From contig NZ_FOXD01000003.1 of assembly GCF_900115625.1 (NCBI RefSeq), forward strand, positions 186,001 through 250,000: a stretch of DNA of 64,000 nt, given 5' to 3'. A model generated the notes under the pieces. It did no database searches. It saw only the letters and a list, made by a program, of their open reading frames with translations, and was not told the origin of the DNA. The stretch's first letter is position 1. Every line of letters starts with the position of its first letter. Position numbers and translations under genes: made by a program. Below are positions 8,705 through 16,392 of the stretch, piece after piece. Source of the stretch: Salibacterium halotolerans. Lineage in GTDB: Bacteria > Bacillota > Bacilli > Bacillales > Marinococcaceae.

Positions 8705-8797
8705 TTAAAAGTATGCAGCCGCGCCGGTAAGCACAGTACCAAGGACTAATGTTATAATCATAATGTAAATAATGATACTTTGGAATTTCTTAGGCAT
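8705..8797 (-). CDS. Prli42-like stressosome-associated miniprotein (30 residues)
   Basis: A 30-codon gene on the minus strand, below usual length cut-offs. It begins MPKKFQSIII, continues as one hydrophobic helix with IIYIMIITLVLGTVLTG, and ends AAAYF. This is the layout of Prli42: a few polar or basic N-terminal residues, a Y-hydrophobic-M core and an L-x-TG segment. Prli42 was described in Listeria as the membrane anchor that ties the stressosome to the membrane. GGAGGG lies 6 nt before the ATG. The gene is alone, antisense to the flow of its neighbours, between the transpeptidase terminator and the M20 peptidase gene. Confidence 0.8.
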   Translation of the reverse strand: MPKKFQSIIIYIMIITLVLGTVLTGAAAYF

Positions 8798-8905
8798 TTA
8801 CATCCCTCCACAGACGAACTCTTTCTTAGTATTGTACTTAATGCCTGGATAAACCTCAACCATGAATTAAAGTGGAATAAATCAATGTCACAGGAGATGA
8901 ACGAA

Positions 8906-10039
8906 ATGATAAACGAAGAGAGACTTGCTGAAGAAATGATGGAACTGGTCCGGATCGATTCAGAGACCGGTTTTGAACAGGAAATTGCCAAGCATTTGAA
9001 AGAGCGTTTCGAATCGCTTGGATGTGTCGTGGAAGAAGACCACGCGGCAGAGGTGACCGGCCATGGCGCGGGGAACTTGATTTGTACGTGGCCGGGGGAT
9101 GGCAATCATTCAGACGCCGACATGATTTATTTTACGAGTCACATGGATACGGTAACACCGGGAATGAATGTTCGTCCGGTGCTGGAAGACGGTGTGATTA
9201 AAAGTGACGGTACGACAGTACTGGGAGCGGATGATAAAGCAGGCCTTGCTGTTATGCTTGAAACGATCCGTTCGATGCAGGAGGAAAACAAACCGCACGG
9301 CCCGGTGCAATTTGTTATTACAGTAGGGGAGGAATCAGGTCTTAAAGGAGCAAAGGCGCTTGATACATCATTGCTGCAGGCAAAAATGGGTTATGCGCTG
9401 GACAGCGATGGGAGCGTTGGTCATATTGTAACGAGTGCCCCGTTTCAAAGTAAACTGCAGATAAAGGTGAACGGTAGAAAGGCTCATGCGGGTCTTGCCC
9501 CGGAAAAAGGAATTTCTGCCATAACGGCAGCCTCGCGTGCGGTCAGCAAAATGCCTCTCGGCCGGATTGATGAAGAAACGACTGCTAACATCGGACGATT
9601 CGAGGGAGGCGGACCGACCAATGTGGTCTGTGATGAAGTATCTATCCTGGCAGAAGCCCGTTCGTTATCGGAAGAGAAGCTGAATGCCCAAGTCGAAAAA
9701 ATGAAAGAAGCGGTACAAAAAGCGGCGGAAAGCATGGGAACCACTGCGGAAGTGGAGGTTACCCTGATGTACAGCGGATATAAATTGAATGTGGAAGACC
9801 AGGTTGTCGCCCTTGCCTTCAAAGCAGCTGAAGCAATTGGATTAAAGCCGGAGCTGCTGCAGAGCGGAGGAGGAAGTGATGCCAATATCATAAGCGGCTA
9901 CGGCATTCCGACTGTTAATCTTGCCGTTGGATATGAACATATTCATACGACAGATGAAAAAATGCCTGTCGCTGAATTGAAGAAACTCGCCGAACTCGTA
10001 GGAACCATTATCGAAGAGGCCGCTTCTTTGAACCGGTGA
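8906..10039 (+). CDS. M20/M25 metallopeptidase (tripeptidase T-like, YqjE)
   Basis: A 377-residue zinc peptidase. Visible metal and catalytic motifs: HMDTVTPG, LGADDKAG, and the EESG catalytic pair, with a dimerisation domain between (about 175-290, including GRKAHAGLAPEKG) and the GGSDAN/ HTTDE segments near the C-terminus. B. subtilis YqjE has the same layout. It probably cleaves short peptides or amides in the cytosol. The start is ATG at 8906 (MINEERL), 8 nt after CAGGAG; upstream in-frame codons overlap the Prli42 gene region. A stop-to-ATG gap of 85 bp separates it from dinB. Confidence 0.88.
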   Translation: MINEERLAEEMMELVRIDSETGFEQEIAKHLKERFESLGCVVEEDHAAEVTGHGAGNLICTWPGDGNHSDADMIYFTSHMDTVTPGMNVRPVLEDGVIKSDGTTVLGADDKAGLAVMLETIRSMQEENKPHGPVQFVITVGEESGLKGAKALDTSLLQAKMGYALDSDGSVGHIVTSAPFQSKLQIKVNGRKAHAGLAPEKGISAITAASRAVSKMPLGRIDEETTANIGRFEGGGPTNVVCDEVSILAEARSLSEEKLNAQVEKMKEAVQKAAESMGTTAEVEVTLMYSGYKLNVEDQVVALAFKAAEAIGLKPELLQSGGGSDANIISGYGIPTVNLAVGYEHIHTTDEKMPVAELKKLAELVGTIIEEAASLNR

Positions 10040-10124
10040 TCCAGCGTTTTTATGGAAATTGGGTATTTCATGGCCGTCACATAGAAAGGGGAAGCTGCTT
10101 TGAACCGGCTGAAGGAGGCTGGAA

Positions 10125-11321
10125 ATGGAGGAAAAGACCTGGAACGGAAAAATCGTGTTTCATGTTGATATGAACAGTTTCTATGCCAGTGTGGAACAGA
10201 ACCATGACCCTTCACTGCGGGGACGTCCGCTCGTTATTGCGGGGAACCCCCGGGAACGTAGAGGAATTGTTGTTACTGCAAGCTACGAAGCAAGAAAGTA
10301 CGGTGTGAAAACAACCATGCCCGTATGGGAAGCCCTAAAAAAATGCCCTGATCTGCTTCTGCGGAAGCCGGACTTTGACAAGTACAGAAAAGCTTCCGCC
10401 GGCATATTTGAACTGCTGGAAGAGTATACGGATATCGTCGAACCTGTTTCGATTGATGAAGGATACATGGATGTGACAGAGGCTTTTCATAAAAGGGATG
10501 TCGTAAAACTAGCTGAAGAAATTCAGAATAGACTGCAGCGCGAGCTGGGTCTGCCTGCAAGTATAGGGGTAGCTCCGTGCCGGTTTCTCGCCAAAATGGC
10601 CAGTGATATGAAAAAGCCGCTTGGCATCACCGTGCTGAGAAAGCGTGATCTTCCCAGGAAGCTGTGGCCGCTCCCTGTAGAAGAAATGCATGGCATAGGA
10701 AACAAAACCGCTGAGAAAATGAGGCAGATGCAGATCACAACGATTGGTGAGCTTGCTTTTTCTCCTAAAGAATCTCTGAAAGACCGTTTTGGTGTGAATG
10801 GTGTGAAGCTCCATGAACGTGCAAATGGCATTGATCCGCGTCATATTGACCCGGAGGCCGCGAGTGAAGTCAAAAGCGTAGGAAATTCAACAACCATTTC
10901 TTATGACGTTACACAAAGGCGGGAACTGCTGGACATTTTGAAAGGTTTATCATCCAAAGTCGAAGAGCGGATGAGACGAAAACAGGTATGCTCCAGTAAT
11001 ATCCAGATAACGATACGATATAAGAACAGAAGAACGATTACAAGAAGCAGAAAGCTGTTAAACCCATTGTGGAATAAAGAAGATATCTACATTGAAGCCG
11101 CAGCCCTTCTGGATAAATACTGGGATCATCATCCAGTCAGACTGCTCGGGGTTACGGGGCTCGATGTCATTCCAATAGATCAGGCCTATAAACAGTTGGA
11201 TCTGTTCACGTATGAACAGGATATACAAAGGGAGGAACTTCATCGTACAATGGCCGGTCTTGAAGAGAAGTTCGGTTCAGAGATTATTTCAAAAGGTTTT
11301 CCCGGGCAGAGCGGAAAATAA
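10125..11321 (+). CDS. dinB: DNA polymerase IV (Y-family)
   Basis: A 398-residue translesion polymerase (B. subtilis YqjH/PolYA position). Palm motifs HVDMNSFYASVE near residue 13 and SIDEGYMD near 104 supply the catalytic acidic residues; the CRFLAKMASDMKKP stretch and the helix-hairpin-helix thumb (MHGIGNKTAEKM) follow, then the little-finger domain to about 345. The C-terminus lacks the usual QxxLF-type beta-clamp peptide in exact form, but KQLDLF at about 364 (IDQAYKQLDLFTYEQ) would serve. AAGGAGG precedes the ATG. It follows the M20 gene as in B. subtilis, although yqjF and yqjG are missing. Confidence 0.93.
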   Translation: MEEKTWNGKIVFHVDMNSFYASVEQNHDPSLRGRPLVIAGNPRERRGIVVTASYEARKYGVKTTMPVWEALKKCPDLLLRKPDFDKYRKASAGIFELLEEYTDIVEPVSIDEGYMDVTEAFHKRDVVKLAEEIQNRLQRELGLPASIGVAPCRFLAKMASDMKKPLGITVLRKRDLPRKLWPLPVEEMHGIGNKTAEKMRQMQITTIGELAFSPKESLKDRFGVNGVKLHERANGIDPRHIDPEAASEVKSVGNSTTISYDVTQRRELLDILKGLSSKVEERMRRKQVCSSNIQITIRYKNRRTITRSRKLLNPLWNKEDIYIEAAALLDKYWDHHPVRLLGVTGLDVIPIDQAYKQLDLFTYEQDIQREELHRTMAGLEEKFGSEIISKGFPGQSGK

Positions 11322-11385
11322 GGGCATTATGACCGGAGAACTTTGGCGGAATGGGTTCTCCGGAGTTTGTTGTTCCTGCGTTTAT

Positions 11386-11411
11386 TAAAAAATGAAACAG
11401 TGATCCGATAT
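11386..11411 (+). promoter_or_regulatory. SigD-type (flagellar) promoter before the FliK-like gene
   Basis: TAAA at 11386, 14-nt spacer, then TCCGATAT at 11404. The Bacillus SigD consensus is TAAA, 14-16 nt, GCCGATAT. Only the first base of the -10 differs. It lies 34 nt before the FliK-like start codon. Confidence 0.65.
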
Positions 11412-11444
11412 AAATAGAGAGATGAAGAAAACGGGGGTGGAAGG

Positions 11445-13805
11445 ATGCAGGCACCTACATATTCATTTTCAGGACGGAGCGGAAGTGGAGCAGCCCGCAT
11501 GCAGGAAGGAGGAGTCTACCGGGGCCGTATTCTCGAACAAAACAGCAAAGGCGGAGCTCTTTTGGATCTGCAGGGAACGAAAATAAAAGCATCCTTTCAG
11601 GGCGGGATGCCGTCGAATAACCAGGTAGCGTTCCAGGTCACAGGTAATAAGGAAGGAGCGCTCCAAGTCCGTGTGTTACAGGAACAATCAGGAGGAAATG
11701 CCGTTGCGCTGAAGACGTCGGGCATTTTGAAACAAATGGGGGTGCAGAACCCTTCTGAGGGCATGACAAAAGCCGCCAACATTATGCTTCAGTCCGGGTC
11801 ACCTCTAACAAAAGACAGTGCCGCTTCTGTGCAGCGGTTTATGGAGCAGGTGGATGGAACACGAGAACAGAAATTAAATACGATTAAAGCAGCTGCAGGT
11901 AAAGAAGTGTCCATGACATCAGAGAATCTCCGGAGCATCCATGAAAGCCTGCACAAGAGCAGGCAGACATCGGATTTTATAAATGAATGGACGTCTTCCA
12001 AAGCGGGATCGGGCTCGGACGGCGTCCCTCAAATAGAAAAAGTTGTGCAGCGTGCACTGCAGGCAGCATCTGCTTCCCAGAACAAGGAGATACGTGAGGC
12101 GGCAGCAGCCATTAAACAGAACTTACAGCAGGGAGGATCCCTGAATCAGGCAGTACAAGCAGTGAAAAACAATATTCTTTCTCATCCGGATCTTTCACGG
12201 GAAGCAGCTGCCGCATTGGAAAAAGCAGTACAGGAAGCAGAGTTTTTAGCCGGAACCGGACAAGACAGGCTGATGCAGGCCCTCCAAAACGTTTTGTCGG
12301 AGAAACAGGGGGCGGCTTCCGATTCTGATCAGCTGTTCAGGCATATACAGGCGCTTGTATCTTCATCCGTGTCCGGGGCTGACAATCAGGAGCTGCAGCG
12401 GGTACTGCAGCAATCCGGCATCAAAAAAAACGATATGAATCGTATGGTAAAGCTGACAGATCAAATGGTGCAGCTGGAAGAATCAGGGCGGGGGCGCCTC
12501 GTCAATACTCTGGATCAGTGGACGGGTTCCGGCGCAGCGTCCTCCAGCGAGCAAGGGGGGGCCCCGGCAGCTGGAGTAACCGCAGCCGCCGCTTTCCAGG
12601 CAAACGCAGCACAGGCAGCCGCAGAACTACGGGCATCGATTCCTTTGGAGACAAAACCCATGCTGGAAACAACGATTACCAACCGTATGGTGAGAATAAC
12701 GGATGAATTCCAGCAGATGCAGCAGAACACGATAAAGCAGCTGGAGCAGACCGGTAAAATGCTTGAACAGAACCGTCAGACAGCTCCCCAGGCCAAACAG
12801 GTACTTGAAGCAGCGATCCACAAACTGGACCGTTCCATTCTTCGAAGTGATTTTACACTGTTTACAGACATGAAAACGGAACGAAGCATGCTGCAGGCGA
12901 GCACCCGTCTCTCAGAAGCCAGGCAGCTGCTGTCAAGCGGGGATGTTAAGTCGGCGTGGAAAGTGGTCGATGAAGTCCGGCAGTCGGTTCAAGCCATGGA
13001 GTTCAAAGCGTCGGAGCAGAAAGTGAAACAGGTTATCGCGCGCGAAGAAACGGCCGCCCGGAACATGGGAATGCAGCGGGCCGTTCAGTATACAGCGGAT
13101 CAGGCACGTGCAGCTCTGCAGGAACCTTCTTCCCGCCAGGTGTTTGAGCTTGTCCGAACGCTCGGTCTCAACCGCGAACAGGAAATAGGTCAGATGCTTA
13201 CGACGTCCCAAAGACAGCAGTCTCAAAACGTAACTATGCAGCAGAACATGAAAGACGCTCTGATGCAGCTGATGAAACATGAGAACGACAGCAGCCTGCA
13301 GCAAAAGTCCAGTCAGGCTCTTTCCAATCTGACAGGCCAGCAGCTGATGAGTAAAACCGACCAGGGAAACAATATGCAGCAGCTGCTGTTTAACCTTCCA
13401 GTCCCCATGAAGGAAAACATGGAAGATCTGCAGGTATATGTGCAGGCACGTCAGGATCAGGGAGAAATGGACTGGGAGAACTGCAACCTGTACTTTCTGA
13501 TTGAGACCCCCTCCCTCGGTGAGACTGGAATCATGGTTCACGCTTTTGACAGACAACTTGCCATCACCCTGAAAAACGACGATCCCGATTTCGAAAAAAC
13601 AATGGCTCCGCTTGTAGATCAAGCAGCAGAATCGATAAATGAGATAGGCTATAACATTCAGGATATCCGCTACCAGCCTATGTCCACAGCCAGCAGGGAA
13701 CAAACGGACATTCTGAATCAGAACAACGAATTTGAAGCTGAAGAACGTCCGGAACCAGTGGATCACCCATTTGAAACGATGAAAGGATTCGATTACAAAA
13801 TATGA
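11445..13805 (+). CDS. Large Gln-rich FliK-like protein (YlqG type)
   Basis: A 786-residue cytosolic protein very rich in Gln, Ala and Ser. The first 80 residues form a small beta domain (GVYRGRILEQ, then ALLDLQGTKIKA); the long middle is predicted coiled-coil helix with repeated AAxAL and QQ patches; the last ~130 residues (from LPVPMKENMEDL through LYFLIETPSLGETGIMV) look like the globular C-terminal domain of FliK hook-length control proteins. In B. subtilis a similar pair, ylqG-ylqH, joins such a protein to an FlhB-like domain. The same is seen here: its TGA overlaps the next ATG. No secretion signal of the Sec type is present. Confidence 0.65.
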   Translation: MQAPTYSFSGRSGSGAARMQEGGVYRGRILEQNSKGGALLDLQGTKIKASFQGGMPSNNQVAFQVTGNKEGALQVRVLQEQSGGNAVALKTSGILKQMGVQNPSEGMTKAANIMLQSGSPLTKDSAASVQRFMEQVDGTREQKLNTIKAAAGKEVSMTSENLRSIHESLHKSRQTSDFINEWTSSKAGSGSDGVPQIEKVVQRALQAASASQNKEIREAAAAIKQNLQQGGSLNQAVQAVKNNILSHPDLSREAAAALEKAVQEAEFLAGTGQDRLMQALQNVLSEKQGAASDSDQLFRHIQALVSSSVSGADNQELQRVLQQSGIKKNDMNRMVKLTDQMVQLEESGRGRLVNTLDQWTGSGAASSSEQGGAPAAGVTAAAAFQANAAQAAAELRASIPLETKPMLETTITNRMVRITDEFQQMQQNTIKQLEQTGKMLEQNRQTAPQAKQVLEAAIHKLDRSILRSDFTLFTDMKTERSMLQASTRLSEARQLLSSGDVKSAWKVVDEVRQSVQAMEFKASEQKVKQVIAREETAARNMGMQRAVQYTADQARAALQEPSSRQVFELVRTLGLNREQEIGQMLTTSQRQQSQNVTMQQNMKDALMQLMKHENDSSLQQKSSQALSNLTGQQLMSKTDQGNNMQQLLFNLPVPMKENMEDLQVYVQARQDQGEMDWENCNLYFLIETPSLGETGIMVHAFDRQLAITLKNDDPDFEKTMAPLVDQAAESINEIGYNIQDIRYQPMSTASREQTDILNQNNEFEAEERPEPVDHPFETMKGFDYKI

Positions 13806-14095
13806 GTCATACCGGCTACTTTAATCACATTCAACGGAAGCTGCAGAATGGTCCTTCCGCGGCCGTAATAAAGTATGATGACGGGGAGACTCCCCGAGTC
13901 ACCGCACGAGGATCGGGGGAAGCAGCCAAACATATTCTTTCCCTGGCTGAAGAAAATAATATATATCTGCAGGAAGACCCCGGACTGCTTGAAAGCCTGC
14001 TTGATATGGATCTTGGCGAAAACGTACCGCCCCAGCTGTACTCTGTTATTGCAGAGGTACTTCTTCTAATCGAAGAAATGGAAAGAAAATATTAA
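13802..14095 (+). CDS. FlhB C-terminal-domain-like protein (YlqH/FhlB type)
   Basis: A 97-residue protein matching the cytosolic C-terminal domain of FlhB/YscU export switch proteins: AAVIKYDDGETPRVTARGSGE, then an ILSLAEENNIYLQEDPGLLESL helix-strand pattern. The self-cleaving NPTH motif that starts this domain in true FlhB is absent and there are no membrane helices, as in free-standing FhlB/YlqH. The ATG overlaps the FliK-like stop codon (ATGA), so the two are probably translated together. In flagella, FliK and FlhB together switch substrate class; this pair may be a soluble paralogue of that switch. Confidence 0.75.
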   Translation: MSHTGYFNHIQRKLQNGPSAAVIKYDDGETPRVTARGSGEAAKHILSLAEENNIYLQEDPGLLESLLDMDLGENVPPQLYSVIAEVLLLIEEMERKY

Positions 14096-14119
14096 TTTTC
14101 TTTTATGCCCCGCGCTGTG

Positions 14120-14147
14120 TTACCAGAAACGACAGATATGGTAGAAT
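14120..14147 (+). promoter_or_regulatory. Possible SigA promoter of yaaR
   Basis: TTACCA, 16-nt spacer, TAGAAT; 31 nt before the yaaR start codon. Confidence 0.5.
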
Positions 14148-14178
14148 ACTCATAGAATGTCATGAAGGTGTGTAGAAG

Positions 14179-14616
14179 ATGGATATCCAAAAAATTATGC
14201 AGACAGGAACTGCACCTCCCTCCAAAAAAGCAAAAGAAGCTCCGAAAACAGGTGTCCAGTTTTCAGAAGTGATGGACAAACGGCGGAATGAAAAAGCTTA
14301 CGAGCGCTTTACCAAAATGATTCAGGACATTGATGATCAGGGAAAAGCTCTGGCGGAATCTCGAACCGTGGATGAACTGAAAAAGTATAAACAACTGGTA
14401 AAAGACTTTATGGAATCCGTGGAACAGGGACTGCATCTTGAAGAAAAACACGGTTTCAACCGTCGTGGACGTACAAAAGTGTATAAAATCGTCGAAGAAG
14501 TCGATCAAAAGTTGATGGATTTAACAAATTCCGTGATGGACCAACAGAAATCCGGTATTGATATTTTGGATAAGGTCGGTGAAATTAAAGGACTTCTTGT
14601 GAACATGTATGTGTAA
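14179..14616 (+). CDS. yaaR: YaaR family protein (DUF327)
   Basis: A 145-residue, wholly helical, Lys- and Glu-rich protein. After a disordered N-terminus (to about residue 35) comes the DUF327 core, including the LHLEEKHGFNRRGRTKVYKIVEEVDQ segment split over residues 92-118 and a C-terminal IKGLLVNMYV. In B. subtilis yaaR lies near the holB-dnaX region; here it follows the FliK/FlhB-like pair, with its own possible promoter. AAGGTGTGTAGAAG precedes the ATG. The molecular function is not established to my knowledge. Confidence 0.85.
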   Translation: MDIQKIMQTGTAPPSKKAKEAPKTGVQFSEVMDKRRNEKAYERFTKMIQDIDDQGKALAESRTVDELKKYKQLVKDFMESVEQGLHLEEKHGFNRRGRTKVYKIVEEVDQKLMDLTNSVMDQQKSGIDILDKVGEIKGLLVNMYV

Positions 14617-14751
14617 CCCCGCAGCTGTTTAGAGTCGGGGATTGAATTTTCAGCGTTTTCGATGCCTGCATAAAAGGATCGGATACGCTTTTCTTATAGG
14701 TGTTTGAAGATTTCCAGGCACCGTTTCGTTATACATGCTCCGCTTTTTTGA

Positions 14752-14779
14752 TTGCATGGACGGGCGGATGCGTTATAAT
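14752..14779 (+). promoter_or_regulatory. SigA promoter of the LMW-PTP/fructosamine kinase pair
   Basis: TTGCAT, 16-nt spacer, TATAAT; 25 nt before the start codon. Confidence 0.65.
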
Positions 14780-14804
14780 AAGTGTAAATGAGGTGCCATA
14801 AACA

Positions 14805-15266
14805 ATGAGTGTAAACGTACTGTTTTTATGTCTCGGCAATATCTGCCGGTCTCCGATGGCGGAGGCCGTATTTCGTGACAAAGTCAAAAGGGCGGGGCTT
14901 GAGAATGTCTTCAGGATTGATTCCGCCGGTGTCGGCCGCTGGCACATTGGAAAACCACCGCATGAAGGAACGCAGAATATACTGGAGCGCCACGGCATTT
15001 CGTCAGAAAATATGAAAGCGAGACAGTTGGCAGAAGACGATGGTGCAGCATTTGATTATATTATTGCAATGGATGATAAGAATATGAACGCTCTTTTTGA
15101 ACAAACGCATGCCTGCCGAAAAAAGATGCTTGATTTTCATCCGGACAGGCAGGGAAAAGATGTGCCGGATCCTTATTTGACCGGCGGCTTTGAAGAAGTG
15201 TTTGATCTTATACATACAAGTTCTGCTGGATTGCTGGAATGGATCCGAAAGCGGGAAAATATATGA
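14805..15266 (+). CDS. Low-molecular-weight protein-tyrosine-phosphatase family enzyme
   Basis: A 153-residue phosphatase with the P-loop CLGNICRS near residues 11-18 (C(X)5R) and the general-acid DPY motif at about 125. It overlaps the next gene, a fructosamine-kinase homologue. This order is known in several bacteria, and one such phosphatase was shown to remove phosphate from protein-bound ribulosamine 5-phosphate, giving the substrate of the kinase. The role here is therefore more likely protein deglycation than signalling; this is inference from context. AGGTGCC precedes the ATG. Confidence 0.88.
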   Translation: MSVNVLFLCLGNICRSPMAEAVFRDKVKRAGLENVFRIDSAGVGRWHIGKPPHEGTQNILERHGISSENMKARQLAEDDGAAFDYIIAMDDKNMNALFEQTHACRKKMLDFHPDRQGKDVPDPYLTGGFEEVFDLIHTSSAGLLEWIRKRENI

Positions 15267-16117
15267 TGGAATTTCTGCAGAAAGCTCTACGGGATGCAGG
15301 AGAACAAAGAGAAATAGAAAACGTCAGACAGTTGTCGGGAGGAAGTATCAGCCGGGCCTATCTTGTTGAAACGGTCGAAACGTCCTACTTTATAAAGTGG
15401 CACGAGGAAGCACCGGTTGATTTTTTCCGTCAGGAAGCCCTCGGTCTCCAGTTTCTTCAGGAAGCAAAGGCTCTGCCTGTGCCTGACGTGTATACCTGGG
15501 GCGAACATTTTATTGTCATGGACGCTGTCACCGGCACAACGAGTGCTCACACGGAAGAAGAACTTGGACATGGAATAGCAGCGCTTCACGCTGTAGAAGG
15601 GTCGATCTTCGGTCTCGAAGAAGACAATTTCATCGGTGAACTTCCTCAGATTAACGGCTGGGAAAGTTCGTGGCTGCCTTTTTTACGAAATAAGCGGCTT
15701 CTTCCGCAGATTGAACTCGGACGCTCTCTTGGTCGTCTTCAGTCGGAACGTTCACAGAAAGCGTATCGGCTTCTCGATCATTTGCATGAGTGGATTCCGG
15801 ATCATAACCGTCCGGTGAAACTCCACGGGGATCTATGGGGCGGCAACTGGCTGCCGGGCAGGAAGGGTCATCCCGTACTTATTGACCCGGCTGTCTGGTA
15901 CGGAGACCAGGAATTTGAACTCGCTTTTACGCAATTGTTTGGAGGTTTTTCCGACAAGGTGTACCGGGCCTATGAAGAGTATCATAAACCAGATCCGTTG
16001 TTTGAAGAACGAAAACCGATCTATCAGCTTTATTATCTTCTGGTCCATCTGAATATTTTCGGTGAGAGTTACGGTGGAGCGGTGGATGCTGTATTAAACA
16101 GGTATACCCGGTTTTAA
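15263..16117 (+). CDS. Fructosamine/ribulosamine 3-kinase family protein
   Basis: About 284 residues with the aminoglycoside-phosphotransferase-like kinase fold typical of FN3K homologues: SGGSISRAYLVET nucleotide loop near residue 23, the catalytic KLHGDLWGGNWL (Asp acts as base), and the metal-binding IDPAVWYGDQEFEL. Family members phosphorylate ketosamines on proteins, which makes the adduct fall off. The start is taken as ATG at 15263, overlapping the phosphatase stop (ATGA); an upstream ATG at 15239 would add eight residues. Tight overlap implies coupled expression with the phosphatase. Confidence 0.88.
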   Translation: MMEFLQKALRDAGEQREIENVRQLSGGSISRAYLVETVETSYFIKWHEEAPVDFFRQEALGLQFLQEAKALPVPDVYTWGEHFIVMDAVTGTTSAHTEEELGHGIAALHAVEGSIFGLEEDNFIGELPQINGWESSWLPFLRNKRLLPQIELGRSLGRLQSERSQKAYRLLDHLHEWIPDHNRPVKLHGDLWGGNWLPGRKGHPVLIDPAVWYGDQEFELAFTQLFGGFSDKVYRAYEEYHKPDPLFEERKPIYQLYYLLVHLNIFGESYGGAVDAVLNRYTRF

Positions 16118-16392
16118 TGGGATATACAGGCAGGGATCCTTTACAGAAAGCTGGAAGCGGAATGGACGATCCGGGCGGTTTCTCTGCATTTTCCGGTACA
16201 ATGCGGAACCGGCCGGATTTGTATTCTGCACCGGCCTTTATATTACACGGCCGTCTGCATACAGCGGTCTTTTATCAATCTTCCATATTTGGGTAATTCA
16301 TTTTGAGTTGTCTCTCCCTCTTTTTGTTCACATATCTCTGTCCTGCTCATAACATGCAGAGAAAGAGAATTGGGCAGAAAGGGGTTATGGAT

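Noticed and set aside
12933-13766. Long minus-strand ORF of 277 codons opposite the FliK-like gene
   Set aside because: It mirrors a Gln-rich coding region (CTG/CAG codons read as Leu-rich frames), has no ribosome site, and lies wholly inside a better gene.
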